Below, piece by piece: positions 23,961 to 36,505 of a stretch of DNA of 64,000 nt; the first letter of the stretch is position 1; every line of letters begins with the position of its first letter. The notes under the pieces were generated by a model, which was not told where the DNA came from, did not search any database, and saw only the letters and a program-made list of their open reading frames with translations. A program made the translations under genes and the position numbers. The DNA is taken from contig ML976656.1 in assembly GCA_010015655.1 (NCBI GenBank), positions 452,165-516,164 of the forward strand, in the 5' to 3' direction. This DNA comes from Bimuria novae-zelandiae CBS 107.79 (taxonomy: Eukaryota > Ascomycota > Dothideomycetes > Pleosporales > Didymosphaeriaceae).

Positions 23961-26900
23961 CTAGACCTTGTTAGTGTCTTTTCCAATGTACTTTGGGAAT
24001 CCAAGGTCTCTAAACACTTAAGCAATCCACTAGCCTTGCTTGCAGCATGTCGACAGTGCAATATACTTAGATTCGCAACTTAATATTATAACTAATCGTT
24101 ACTTCTTACTAGACCATAATATTAGACCTTTATAGAACATTGCAGTGCTTCCTAAGACGCTCTTTTAGTCCATAGTATCGCTTGCCCAGTTAGTATCTAA
24201 GTAGACGATAAATTATAAGTGTGCTCCCCCTAGTCCGTAGCGTAGTTTTATTATAACTATTAACCTAAGGTACCGTAATAGGTTCTTTAATACATGGCCA
24301 TGGTGTTTTGCTGGATCGCTTATGTATTAGCTCAGTTTTCCAAGAGTGAATACAATATCTAGACGTGTAATAACTATAGCAAACATCAGGCTTTCAATTC
24401 CCTGCTGGTACTCAGTCATGTTAATTCAGGTGTTATTATTAGTAGTTAGCCTAAATAAGGTATAATTAGTAGATAGAATTTTCCTATCTTTATGCTTCTT
24501 ACTTAATATTCTAAACTTATTAAGTACTGCGCGTAGGTATTGCTCTTAGTTAAGGAAGATTGTACGGTGCTTTCTGTCTCTTATAACTCGCACTCTAAGG
24601 ACTTTATGTACCTCCCCCAGGTTCTTGGCGTTGAATTGTCTAGAAAGCTTCTTCTAGAACTACTTAGTCTAAGATTGTTCCTTTGCCGCTGCAAGGACGT
24701 TATTAACGTAGACTAGGATTCGAATCTTTCTCTCCTTATAGACAAACATATAAGGGTCTGCTAGGCTTTGTATAAATCCCTATGCAAGAAGCTCTTTCTT
24801 TATTAATAGGTTCTAGTCTTAAGTAGCTTGCTTTAGTCTGTATAGGCTTTAAAGAACTTTTAGGACATGTCCTTTCTTAACATAAACTCCTTTAGGTGGC
24901 TTAAGGAGGATCTGTTCCTTAAGGTGAGACTCGGTAAACGCATTCTTAATGTTATAATAAAAATATTCTAAGTCTTCTGCTGCGACAGTGGCTAGGAATA
25001 GACATAAGGTATCTATGCGGATAGTTGGCGCAAAGGTCTCGTTATAGTTGATTCCTTATACTTAGGTAAAACCCCTTACTACAAGGCGTGCCTTAAATCG
25101 TTTAACTGTCCCGTCTAGCTTAGTCTTAATTATAAAAACCTACTTTAAGTTAACTATGTTCGCGTCTTTTGCCGGAAAGACTTCTTCTTAGGTTCTATTT
25201 TCTATTAGTGAAATTATCTCCTCTAGTACTATTGCTTTTTATTAATTTCCGTGCTTTAGGTCGTGGATAGCTTATTAATATGTCTGGGGAATCCGAATTC
25301 CTGTAATCTTAGTTGCTAGAAAAGCTTTCTTAAAAATCTGTGCTTGTTTGTCCGTAAAGTCGACTTGTGCTAGTATAGCTTTAATAATTTTCTAGAATCT
25401 TTTATTTTCTATAGTGTCTTTGCTAGACCTCTTGCGTTTAGACTCTCTTGTAAAGTATTGTAGAGCTTTTGGCAAGACTTCGACAGGTTTTCTAGGCTCT
25501 TTGTTTACTAAGTTAGGTACTCGCTTGTCTTGAGGTAGGGCGATAGGAGGAATAGTAGTTAGCTTCCTTAGTCTTCCTCTTCTACGCTTTATTAGCCCGG
25601 AATTTAGTTTTGTAGAATTTAGTTCTATTAGTTCTGTAGAAGTTAGTTCTATTAGTTCTATAGAAGTTGGTTCTATCGTTTCTGTAGAAGTTGGTTCTAT
25701 TAGTTCTACAGAAGTTAGTTCTATTAGCTCTGTAAAAGTTGTCTCTATTAGTTCTGCTAGTTAAACAAGAATAGGGCGTTAGTTTTCCTTAGTATTAGTC
25801 TTAGTATTAGTCCCTGGAACCTTCTTAGGTCTTCCTCTTGGTTTTTGGTCTGGTATTGTGTTCTGTGTCCCTTGTGGTCTAGCTAGGATATTTCGTAGTT
25901 GTAGTTTAACTTTTCCTCTAGGGGTGTTTTCGTCCACTAACAATTGGCTTGTTCTTGATGTATACCCTAGCTTTGGCGAATAGAACTTAAACTGCTTGTT
26001 TATTGTCTTAGAATAGCCTATAAATACTCTAACTCTGCCGCAGTCTACAAGCTTGTCGTGTTATTAATCTACTAGAATTATCTTAGGGTGAATATAGGAG
26101 TAGCACTTGCTCCCCTATATATAGATATAGTTAATAGATAGCGTCTTTCCTGTAAAAGCCTCTTTAGGGCTAACTTGCTTTCTATTAATTATAGGTCCTG
26201 TATTAGTGCGGTTTCGTATGTATATGTCTGCCTCTATAGCTTCGTCCTAGAACTTAATTAGTAGACCAGCGTCCTTAAGTATTGCTCTTATGTCGGCTTC
26301 TGCAGTTTGGATATTTCGCTTAGCTAGTCCATTTTAATGTAATAACGTAATTATAGTAGGCTGTAGTTCCACTCCTTATATAACTCTCTATTCCTTAACT
26401 TATTGCAAGAGTTCTAGTGCGTTATTAGTCCTAGCAGCTTTAACCTTTTTATTAGTTTAATATTTAATAAAGGTCTTCTAGACTTTAAGTTCCTTTTATG
26501 CGTCTCCCTTATGCTTTAACGGGATAACCTAGTTCTTCCGCGTGTATCTATTAATAATAAGGAGGAACTATCGGTTTCCTCTTAGAGATGTTAGAAAGGG
26601 TCCTGTAATATTAAACTATATTAAAGCTAGCTTTATAGCCTTGTGCTCTCTTAGCTGCTTAGGGATACTATTCCTTATCTTTATTAAGGCGCAGACTTTG
26701 CAGAGTTCCATCTTTTCTAGCACTTAAATCTTCTTCTGGAGGGTTGTGACTTCGTGGAGCTTCGCGATCTTTGCAGGCCCCAGGTGTGCGAAGCGTCTAT
26801 AATATAGCAAGTATCTCTCTTTTTCACCAGCCTTAAATTCTGTTTCGTTAAATTCTGCTAGTGTATGCTGTTCTGTGCTTAGGAATACTGTTTCTCGGTA

Positions 26901-27245
26901 TCTATTAGTAATGTGTAACACTATATAGAGGCCATTATCTATAGTTGCTTTAATAATTGTCTTCTTTCCCAGTTTGAAACGCAGTGTATTTAAGTTAAAT
27001 TAACCCTTTAGGCCTGCTACGCAAATTCGTCTCCCTAATAACAGATTAACTCTAAGATTAGGTATAAGTAGTATATCTAAAAGCCATGTTAAGGACCTAT
27101 TTTTACACACTACTTAAGCTTCTCTCTTCTAGTCTACATATAACTCTCCCCCTCTAACCTAAATAAGTCTTCGCTTGATCTTGATCATCTGTCTAAACAA
27201 TAAGGGTTAGTTAGACATGTGTGAGGAAGCGCCAGTGTCGCCAGC

Positions 27246-27560
27246 CTAGGTAGATAGAGAGGCCTTACTAATAATGTCTTTTAAAAGACGGCATGTCTTA
27301 ATTTCCTTGTCCTCTAAGTCTAAGGTATTAGTTAATATCTCTAGCTCTAATTCTGACCTAGCTTCTTCTTCAGCTCCATATACTTTACCAGTCTTTTTGT
27401 TAGATTTCCTAGACTTAACAGGCGGCTTAGGTAGCTTTAGAGGGAACGGCTTCTTCTTCCTTCGCTTCTTTTTAGCTTTATATTCCCTTAGGAGCTTTCG
27501 AGCCTTCACAAGCTTTGAACAGTCTCGCATGTAGTGAGATTCGTCGCAAAGGTAGCACTG
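27246..27560 (-). pseudogene. Residual Copia 1 gag C-terminus with zinc knuckle
   Basis: Minus-strand frame containing CYLCDESHYMRDC (CX2CX3HX4C spacing, one residue short of the usual CX2CX4HX4C) followed by a Lys/Arg-rich tail and an acidic linker. Confidence 0.75.
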
Positions 27561-28375
27561 GATGCCAGACGTAGCGCTAGGTTCGGAGTCGGATAACAGC
27601 TCCCTGTTGCCTCGCTTGTGGGGCGGAACGTACTTGTGGGCTTTTCGGAATGCTGGAAGAGCTTGTTTATTGGTATCTTGCTAGTCTCGGACCTCCTTCT
27701 CTTCCAGAAACTTGAGCTTTTGTTTAATAGTAAGGTTAAGCTAAGCATTCAGGGTGTTAATTATAGTCTTAAAACTTAGAGGGAGTAATTTAATAAGAAT
27801 AAGTAGTAATACAGCATCTTTATAGGCTCTATTAGTATTAGCGTCTGCTAAGACAAGCTTACGCTAGTAATCTTTTAGCTTTTCCTATAATCTAATAATT
27901 ATGCTCTTAGAATCGAATGTAAATGTCTAGATCCTGGTTATGTACATGTTAGTGGCGATAGCGTTAGCTTAGGTGTACTTCTTTCGCAGGTAAGCCCAGA
28001 ACTAGAAGGTAGTGTTATACTTATTAACTAAGGCCTAGTTGTCGTCGCTAAGAGATCTAAATAAAAGGTCGATTGCAATTACCTTATCTTCTAGGTACTT
28101 ATCTCTCTTGTTAATATTAATGCGGGCCTTGACAGTCTTATTATCTATAATGTCTAGTCCTTTTACAGCATCTAACAGGTCTTTAGTAGTAATAATTTAG
28201 CAGTGCTCCTCTAGGCTTCTCTCGCATACGTAAAAGACTCTTTTCCCTCTCAGCTTAACTTTGTTCTGGCGGAACCAACTATCATGATTCTCCGCTGTGA
28301 GTTTAGGAATCTCCTACTGTCCCTTCTCTTCGGCCATTATATGTGTTCGGACGTGAGGAGGCTCACATGTGTCGA

Positions 28376-28491
28376 TTGCAGGCGATGCGGGCGATGCGGG
28401 CGATGCAGGCGGTGCAGGTGGTGCAGACGATGTAGGCGATGCAGGCGATGCAGGCGATGCAGGCGATGAGGTGATGCAGGCGATGCGTTAT
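28376..28491. repeat. 9-bp tandem repeat (GCAGGCGAT) in the leader of Copia 1
   Basis: About a dozen units of a 9-bp motif with point variants. They lie upstream of the likely gag ATG (28337, minus strand) and so within the 5' leader. They remain GC-rich inside an AT-rich element. Confidence 0.85.
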
Positions 28492-28551
28492 GCTGCAGGC
28501 GGTGCAGTCGTTGTCAATTCTCGAGCGTGGAGAAGGTGTGTATAGGTGAAG

Positions 28552-28734
28552 TTAATTCCTGCTTAAATCTAAGTCCTGCGCGACTCTAGTTAATAACTAA
28601 TTTTTTTCGCGAATTATAGCTAAGTCCTGCGTAACTCTTAAGGTTTAATTCTTTCTTAAATTTAAGTCCTGCGTAACTCTAGTAGTAACTAATTTCTTTC
28701 GCGAATTATAGCTAAGTCCTGCGCGACTCTAGAG
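28552..28734. repeat. Two direct copies of a ~91-bp unit in the Copia 1 leader
   Basis: The two copies (28552-28643 and 28644-28734) share TTTCGCGAATTATAGCTAAG and two occurrences each of AAGTCCTGCG followed by ACTCT. They differ mainly by transitions. They sit between the 5' LTR and the 9-bp array. Confidence 0.75.
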
Positions 28735-28773
28735 AAATAATAACGTTAGTTAGTAACTAGGCTTATAACCTAT

Positions 28774-29012
28774 TAGAATAAGGTCCCTCTAGTAGTATAA
28801 CTACTATAAATAACTAAGTAGGTAAGGGATAAGGCGGGATAACTACAACGTATTATATTAACTATCGTGTATAGCGTACCAGATTAAACAAGCTATCGTG
28901 AGGTACAATCTGTACAATCGAGCAGGGACCACCAGGCTTGGCACTCTTCTGTATAGCAAGTACCACAAGCCTACCTTCCACCAATCTGGACTGAACCCAT
29001 ATATTCTCAACA
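28774..29012 (-). repeat. 5' LTR of Copia 1
   Basis: A 239-bp copy. Its end toward the leader is RIP-altered (TAGAATA where the other copy reads TGGAACA). Just inside the element, GGTTATAAGCC on the minus strand is a candidate tRNA primer site. Confidence 0.9.
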
Positions 29013-29093
29013 CTTCTTTTAATTCTAGTAGTTTATTACGTTGTTGCAACATCTCGTTATACTATTGTTCATAGTATATTTTAATAGGATCTT

Positions 29094-29317
29094 TGTCCGA
29101 TTATATGGCCTCTATCTATTGTGGATATGAGGCTGGAGCACTCTCTCTTTTATACTATTCTAAATAGGGCTAGCGCTGCAGCGGCACTTATTTGGAGCCT
29201 CGCACACATTTGCATTCCAGACATAGACAGAACACGAACATCATTAATAAATTATTATAACTATTAATTCTCATCATTGCATTATCTTAAAGTGACAGAA
29301 CACTATTAAATCTAATA
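29094..29317 (+). repeat. 5' LTR of Copia 2
   Basis: A 224-bp copy differing from the 3' LTR at 16 sites, all transitions; at 14 of them this copy carries the A or T. Confidence 0.92.
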
Positions 29318-32300
29318 ATTAAGAGTCTTACTACCTTAACTAAACCTTAAGAAAGGACAATGTCGCTGTTAACACTCCGCGACTTAACAATTATATTAAC
29401 TAATTATACTAACTATACACCATGGCTACTGCAGCTAAAAGCGCGATGCGAACTAATAGATATATAGCCTATTATTAACCTAGATAGAGCCAAACTCCCA
29501 CGTAAAAGGCCGACACCGCCGTCGCCGCCAGAAATAGCGAGTTACTAACCAATTATCCGCGTAAACGACGACGATTAATAGAACCCTCTAACACGCCCAT
29601 TAGAGCTATTAAACTTAGGACTTAAGGCATATAAGGAGGATATTAAGTTCTATAAGATATAGCTTAAAGACTATAAGATAAAGGACAAGGAATACTGCGA
29701 GGAGAGATCAAGTCTTAAGAAAGTAGTTATCTATATCTAATCTACTATGTTGCCACACCTGCAACGCAACTACTGCAAGCCTGGAGAGCAAATCTAGCAA
29801 TAAATTACGTCTCTAACATAGACTGTAGGCGTTAATAAAGAAGACGAGCGGGATAGAGCAAGAGCACGATACCTACAGGCCCTTAAGCTAATAAGATAAC
29901 CCTTAAACTAGGATACCTGGCTAACTAAGTATAATTAGGTAGCTATAGAAGCAGAGACAAACAATATCGCTAAAGTATAATTAATCTATAATACTATAAA
30001 GGACTTCCTAACTACGATTATAAAGGCTGCTCCCACTTAGGGTGTATCCTTTCAAGAAACTAGACGCCAAGACGCAGATATGACAAGGAAGGAGATAATA
30101 AAACGCTTCCAAGAATATATAATAATACTCCACCCGATTAAGGGCAAATAGCATAGGGGCGCCTTTGCTACTAGTAAGCTATCTCTCGCTGCTGGTGGTG
30201 TATCCACCCCAGGCACTAACAGGGACGCCTCTTACGCTACCAAAGACACGCCATCTTCTACGAATAACTAACGTAGATAGGGGAGATCTCGACAAAAACG
30301 ATCTTTTAGTTAAAGCACTATATCTAAGCAGTCTTTAATAAAGGATATAATAGTAGTTAAAGGCAAAAAATACCCTGCTTATAAATAAAGGCATAGTCTA
30401 AAAGACTGCTTCTACGCATATCCAGATCATGCACTAGAGTGGTTTAGGCCACGACCTGGCTTTGCAGATATGGTATAATACAGAATCTAAAATAATTCAC
30501 ATCTACAAGATGAGATGAGGAAGGTGAAAAGACTAAAGTCTTAAACACCTAGAATTAAATTATCACATACTCCCACTCTAACTTAAATCACTAAGGCTAA
30601 TAATAAGTAACTAGACAGACGTAAGATTACTGAAATCCTAGCGAGCTTCTAAGCCGTATCCTTCTATAATAAATTAAACACGTACCTATTACGATGCTTA
30701 GCTATACTTAATTTAGGCATAACCTGCCATATCTTTAACAACATCGATCGCTTTATCTTATACCGGCCACCGGCGTTAGGAGACTTTATATAGGCAGGGA
30801 ATACATAAATATGGATCTAAGGATATAGGACTATCTATCTTAACGTATAGAGTGCAAGTAGTAATTAAATAATATAGCTAGATAATGTCGCCTATTACTC
30901 TAATTTGCTCTGCAACCTTATATCGTTTCAATTACTCTAGAGGCAAGGCCTTTAGTAGGACACAAGGGTAGACCTAATAACTCTAAAAAAAAGAGATAAT
31001 ACTATGCTAGCAGAACTTCAAGAGTTACACGGATAGTAGGTGCTAGAACACAGAATAAGGCTAGTAGGTAGTATTCCTACTAATACTGCGCACGCCACTT
31101 ACAAGACTAACACACGCACTAAATAAAGACTATAAAAGGTAAACGCGTGGACCTGGCACTAATAATTAGGCTATTTAGGCCTTTAGGCCCTCGAACACCT
31201 CGTGTAGTAATTTAAAGGAGTAAGGATTAAAGGTCTTCCTATAGTTAAATGTAACGCCTGTGGTAAAGTAAAACTAAAACAGCAAATACGCCAGCAAGCT
31301 AGGGAGCGAACTAAAGGCCCTGGCGAGCGAGTCGTAATAGACTTTCACGACTACGAAGTAGATAGCTTAACAAAAGAAAAGAGCTAAATACTAATTACTA
31401 ACTAATTCTCCGGCTTTGCATAGGACTACTACTTTAAGGATAACCGCCTAGCACGCTTAATTATTAAATTATTTAGCACCTTTATATAGTTCATGAAAGT
31501 ATAATATAACATTATAGTGAAAGTAATTAAATCTAATAACAAGATCTTCTCTATTAAGGTAAATGTTAAGAAGTAGTGCTTAGCGCAAGGTATTAAGATC
31601 GAGCCTTTAGCACTAGATACTTAAGCACAAAATAGAGGAGCTAAACGCTTAAGGGGTGTACTTAAAGAGAAAGCACGCGCGATACGACTTAACTCTAACC
31701 TACCCTAGTAAATGTGGCCTAAGATTACCTAAGCTACAGTCTACCTATACAATTAAACGCCAAACTACGCTAATTAATAGCGATCTCTATATAAAGTGTT
31801 CTTTACAACAGTAGCCTTTTAGAACGGTATTATTGCCTAACTAAAGAAGCCTAATTAAGCTTACTTAAAAGCCTATGGCTGCAAGACCTTTGCCATGACT
31901 AATAACACTAAACGTGGCAAGAGCAAGCTCTAGCGACTGGATCCTAAAGTATAGATAGGTTATTTAGTTGGCTATAAATTAACTAATATCTAGAGAATAT
32001 GAATTCCTTCTCTAGCAAAGACAATTAGTACTCGCGATGTAATTTTCGACAAGGATACTATATTCTTAGGCAAAACTAAAGACCTAGTAGACAACCTTAT
32101 GCATAATATATTAGAAGAAATAGTAGCCTAGGTGCGATTAGTAGAGCTACCTTCTTTACCTTAATAAGAGCAAGCCACCAAGTCCTTCTTTAAGGATAAG
32201 ATAATTAGTAAAGCGCTAGAAGAAGAGGTTAAAAGCGCTCCTAAGTATAATTAAGGCAGGAAAGCTAGGTACGAATATCCAACGCCTTTATTAACACCGC

Positions 32301-32923
32301 CACTAGTAACACTCCTTGCATAACTAATGGCAGGAGGCGATTAAGCTAGACCACCCTAAGAGTTATAAATAGGGTAGTTATAAACAAGCGCATAGGCCGC
32401 AGCCTTTATAGTAGGCACTAAAGCTAGTAGTAATGGTAAATATAAAGGCAAGATTCTTAATAAGGCGTAGCTTTAATAAATAATTATATTAGGTAAGAAG
32501 CCACATCGAAGCGTGCTTCTAGAGCCACCCACATGCTAAAGCAAGCTCGAAGATCACCCTCTTTATAATATGTGGAAGGAAGCAGAACGTTCCTATCTAT
32601 AGAGCTATAAGGAAATGAAGTCTTGGAGCGAGGTCGCAGTAGCTCTAGTAAAGGCAGCAGGCCATTAAATCCTTAACTATATATAGGTATACACCTATAA
32701 GTTTAATAAACACTATTAACTACAGAAGTGTAAGGCAAGGCTAGTAGTACGGGGCGATTAATAGCAGCACCTAACCTCGTAAGAAACCTACGCTATAACA
32801 CTTACAGGACAATCCTTTCGCATGCTTATAGCGATTGCAGCTTGGTTCAACCTAGAGCTTATCTAACATAACGTTACGAACGCGTTTGTTCACGCAAAGC
32901 TAGACAGAGAAATCTACATAAGA

Positions 32924-33133
32924 ATGCCCCGCGGATACTCGCGAGCAGGCACAGTTCTCAAACTACACAAAGCACTATATAGACTACGCATATCTCCACT
33001 GCTCTGGCAAAGAGAGTTTATATTAACGCTCCGTAATATTAGCTTTAAAACAGTGCCCCACGAGCCATGCTGCCTTATTAAGGACGGCATTATTATCTTC
33101 TTCTATGTAGATAATCTTATTATTGCCTATTAG
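32924..33133 (+). pseudogene. Residual Copia 2 reverse transcriptase segment
   Basis: Open fragment with MPRGYSRAGTVLKLHKALYR and IIFFYVDNLIIAY. The second catalytic Asp is replaced by Asn, so even this open piece would be inactive. Confidence 0.85.
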
Positions 33134-34192
33134 AAGAATTACGAGCCTGCAGCAAAAGTAGCTATTAAAGAGATAAGAACTAAATTTACCTTTACTAGCA
33201 GAAAAGACCTGCAATAGATTCTAGGAATTGAAATTATTAAGGACCGCTTAAACAGAAAGATCTAGCTTTCATAAGCATTATACATCGATAAAATATCGCG
33301 CCTTATCAATTACTATAAGATTCGCCACAATACCCCGATAGGTTTAATTAAATTACTCCTAAGAACAGGACTAGCTAGTAAGGGTGAGATTAATTAATAC
33401 CAGCGCAAAGTTAGATTAATTCTCTATACTATAGTTATAACTTAACCAGATATCGCCTTTGCAAGCTCCAGATTATCACGATTCTTATCTAACCTAAGCA
33501 AAGAGCATTAAGCGGCTACTAACTAAGTTCTCCTCTATCTTAATAATACTAAATCACTAGGTCTTTAGCTTAGGGGTGTAGATACTCTAGAAGTAGCAAG
33601 CGATGCATCCTTTATAGATAATACACTTAATTGCAAAAGTTTACAAGGATATATTATTAAGCTATTTAGCGGCCTGATTGCCTAGAAAGCAAGTAAGCAA
33701 GATACAGTTACTACATTAATAATAGAGGCCAAACTTCTAGCGCTTTTATAAGTGGCTAAGGAGGCTATCTTTACTTTACGATTACTCTAGGAGCTCTAGA
33801 TCGCTATAAGCAATTACCTAATCACAATTAACTACGATAATTAATAAACTATTTGCCTAGTTACTAAAGAGATCGCAAAGCTGTAGACTAAGCTCCGCTA
33901 TGTAGATATCTATAATTACTAGCTAAGACAAGAAGTTACACTTAGGAAAATTAAAGTAGACTATTAACGCTCAGAGGACATAGTTGCAGATGGACTTATA
34001 AAGGCCTTACTAGTAAATAAATAGAGCAAGTTTCTAAATAAGCTAGGACTTAAAGATATATTAGACAAGATTACTAATTAAGAGGTTGCCTTGCAGGATT
34101 TATAGCAGAGGATAGAGGTCTTTAAGTTAGAATAATAGATAGATAAATAATTCGAAGGTCCAGCTTGAGGATAAGCCCAAGCTGAGGGGGTG

Positions 34193-34416
34193 TGTCTAAT
34201 TATATGGCCTCTATCTGTTGTGGATATGAGGCTGGAGCACTCTCTCTTTTGTACTATTCTAAATAGGGCTAGCGCTGCAGCGGCACTTATTTGGAGCCTC
34301 GCACACATCTGCATTCCAGACACAGACAGAACACGAACATCATCAATAAATCATCACAACCATCAATTCTCATCATTGCATTATCTCAAAGTGACAGAAC
34401 ACTATCAAATCTGACA
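34193..34416 (+). repeat. 3' LTR of Copia 2
   Basis: A 224-bp copy, less mutated than its partner. It is followed directly by the ATCTT duplication and then by the remaining part of element D's right terminal repeat. Confidence 0.93.
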
Positions 34417-34499
34417 ATCTTAGTAGAGTAATTAGTCCGCTTAACTAATTAGCTCGCTATGCATGTACGTTATAAGGTGCACATATATATAAAGAATAA

Positions 34500-36260
34500 T
34501 ATATTAAAATTTTAGGTAATTTTAATTACTTTAAAGTCTATGTTATTTATTATCTAACATATTTTACATATAAGCTACCTACCCGGGCGAGCCGTACGCT
34601 TTTTGCTAAGCCTATACTAACTTATAATTAACGTATAATAGCTTAATAAAATAATAGTTAATCTACTTTATAAGAAGTAAATATATAGCTTACCTTATAA
34701 TTTATTTCTAATAATTAAATCTTGTTAGTCTAACGCGCTGCCATCACGTATAATACACCTAAATCTACGCTACGTAATAGACGCGTTAGTATCCTTTTAC
34801 GCGCTAAAATATAATTAAACTTAATATAACGTATAAAGTTAAAGGAGGAGATAATTATCTAGTATATTTTAAATTTTCCTAAATAAAATTACCCTATAAT
34901 TCTTACGCAGGTTTAAAATATAGTAAATACTTTACTAGCTACACGCGATTAAGGCTAAGTTAGTAAAAACTAACTATTAAGCTTTATTAAGTGTATACCT
35001 AAGCTTATAATAAGATTTAATTATAAGCTAAACTACTTAAGAATGCTATATAAGGATCCTATTATTATATTAAACTAGTTTTAACTTATATAGAATATAA
35101 AGGCGAAGTACGACATATAGGATAAAAATATATAAAACTTTAATAAGGCTAGTTTTATAATAGGCGGAATTTTAATAAGCTAGAAAGTTATTACTAGCTC
35201 TAAAACGCGTAGGAAACTAGAGTAGGTATAAGGAGGTAATAGAGAGTAAATATTAATAATACTAGGTATTAGTAGCGCGGGGTAAAAGATGTTATCCTTT
35301 ATTATTTTCTAGGTAAATATATATCTTACTAGCTAGTATACTAAGAATAACCTACCTCCTTAATAGAGAATTATAGTCTCTAAGAATAGCTAAATAATAA
35401 ATAAGCTTAAAGTTACATAAATTAAGTACTTTAATGCGTGTATAAAATACCATGTACGGGTACACATAGGCTACTAATTATAAATAGTTATAAGAGCTGC
35501 AGCTTTATTACTTTTAAGTAGTATTATAAGGATAATAGGATTATGTGTTTTTATATGCTATCGCACTTATAGTACATCTTATAGCTACTAGATATAAGTT
35601 ATTTTTTATTAATAAAGAAAGCATACTCGCGCTAAATTAAGTAGTTAATATAAAGTTATATTAACTATATTACTAAAACTAAGTTCTTACTCCCGTTAAT
35701 TAATTAAAAATAAATTAAAAAACGCTTTTATAGCGCCAGGTTTGTGCGTTAACTTAGAGTTAGTATTAAATTAATTAAATATGTAATTAAAAACCTTACT
35801 AGGTCCCCTAATTAAACCTATCTCTTAATAATTATAAGCACCTAGTAATACGCATAAGATTAGGGAGTAATTTACCTTAGTATTAAAAAAGTTTCTCATT
35901 GCTATTTAAAGTTCCGTAATACTTATAAAGGAAACATTATTATTATTTATAAAAGGCGCGTAAAAGATAGCGTATAAGTTTAAGCTAATAAAAACCTAAA
36001 TTAAGAGGCTTAAGAAGGTAAATATAGCTCACACAAGGCGGAAATCACGTAAAAGAACACGTATACAGGCTGGAGGAACACTACTTGCTATAGAAAGACT
36101 ATAGCTAGTAGCTACAAAAGAGCGTTCTACGAAAAGGCAGCACTTGCAAGCAGGTAGAGAGGATAGTAAAAAGAGTAGCACGCAGCGCCAAAGGCTTTAT
36201 AGTAAGTATAATAAGCTAGGGTATAACGTGCAAACCTGCTCAAAGGCTAAAGAGCAATTT
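34500..36260 (+). pseudogene. Pogo-like DDE transposase pseudogene of element C
   Basis: This is RIP-degraded but readable on the plus strand. A block near 35120-35165 reads IYNFNKASFIIGG where the family has the first catalytic Asp (NMDEKGF type). GGNREQILIILGISARGK follows near 35240. The C-terminus has basic KAPQRQR followed by LYSKYNKLGYNVQTC (about 36190-36240), the eroded form of the CxxCxKxGHNxRTC zinc knuckle usual at the C-terminus of these transposases. Many Gln and Trp positions are TAA/TAG. No functional product is possible. Confidence 0.72.
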
Positions 36261-36463
36261 TTTAAATTAGATATTACTTTTAGTAGTTTATTTTTAGATA
36301 GTATTTATAGTAATAGGAATAATTAAGAAGTATAAGTTTATATTATTAAGACAAAGTGCGTAGCTCGTCCGAGTGCACAGCTTGCATGTAGAATACATTA
36401 TAGGTTTTATTTTAATCAATAACAATAAAAAAAGGCTAGAGTTAATAGAATTTCCTAAAATTA

Positions 36464-36469
<6 letters not shown>

Positions 36470-36502
<33 letters not shown>
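36470..36502. repeat. (AT)n microsatellite
   Basis: About 16 uninterrupted AT dinucleotides just inside the right terminal repeat of element C. Confidence 0.9.

Positions 36503-36505
<3 letters not shown>

Larger units (their letters stand above)
23472..29012 (-). mobile_element. Copia LTR retrotransposon 1, 5541 bp, minus strand
   Basis: Two 239-bp LTRs (minus-strand reading TGTTGAGAAT...TTGTTCCA) bound the element. Flanking 5-mers CTTAT (left) and CTTCT (right) are a one-mismatch target duplication. Gag starts near ATG 28337 (MAEEKGQ) and has a knuckle CYLCDESHYMRDC at about 27525-27563. GAG-pre-integrase block YYRRFAHLGPAKIAKLHEVT lies near 26730-26815. Integrase and reverse transcriptase follow leftwards, and the RNase H tail (DNQGAIALTKNPHLYERSKH, then MTKPLQRVAF) is at 23760-23955. 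A polypurine tract (TAAGGGGGAG) abuts the 3' LTR. RIP stops occur throughout, but several segments stay open. Confidence 0.92.
29094..34416 (+). mobile_element. Copia LTR retrotransposon 2, 5323 bp, plus strand
   Basis: Two 224-bp LTRs (TGTC...TGACA) are flanked by a perfect ATCTT duplication at 29089-29093 and 34417-34421. Gag starts near ATG 29422 (MATAAKSAMRTNRY). A purine-rich tract (AAGCTGAGGGGG) precedes the 3' LTR. Pol runs on the plus strand. Reverse transcriptase is best preserved (NAFVHAKLDREIYIRMPRGY, LYRLRISPLLWQREF); its active site reads YVDN near 33103-33114 where YVDD is expected, a GAT-to-AAT change. RNase H follows (VASDASFIDN, LRYVDIYNY). Stops occur throughout. Confidence 0.93.
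14979..34472 (-). mobile_element. Pogo-like element D (1875 bp once three retrotransposons are removed), TA target-site duplication
   Basis: Terminal inverted repeats of about 75 bp start TAACGTACATGCATAGCGAG at 14979, with the complement ending at 34472. TA flanks both ends (14977-14978 and 34473-34474). Copia 2 sits within the right repeat, so that repeat is in two pieces (29017-29093 and 34422-34472). Subtracting Gypsy (6740+5), Copia 1 (5541+5) and Copia 2 (5323+5) from 19494 bp leaves 1875 bp. Its transposase is on the minus strand: the C-terminal part lies at 15100-16333 and more upstream sequence at 23079-23471. Confidence 0.8.

Noticed and set aside
28284..28469. Cys/Arg-rich plus-strand open frame as a small gene.
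   Set aside because: It is produced by the 9-bp repeat, antisense to the Copia 1 leader.
28376..28491. The 9-bp array as a CRISPR array.
   Set aside because: Units are contiguous and without unique spacers; it is a minisatellite in a eukaryotic retroelement leader.
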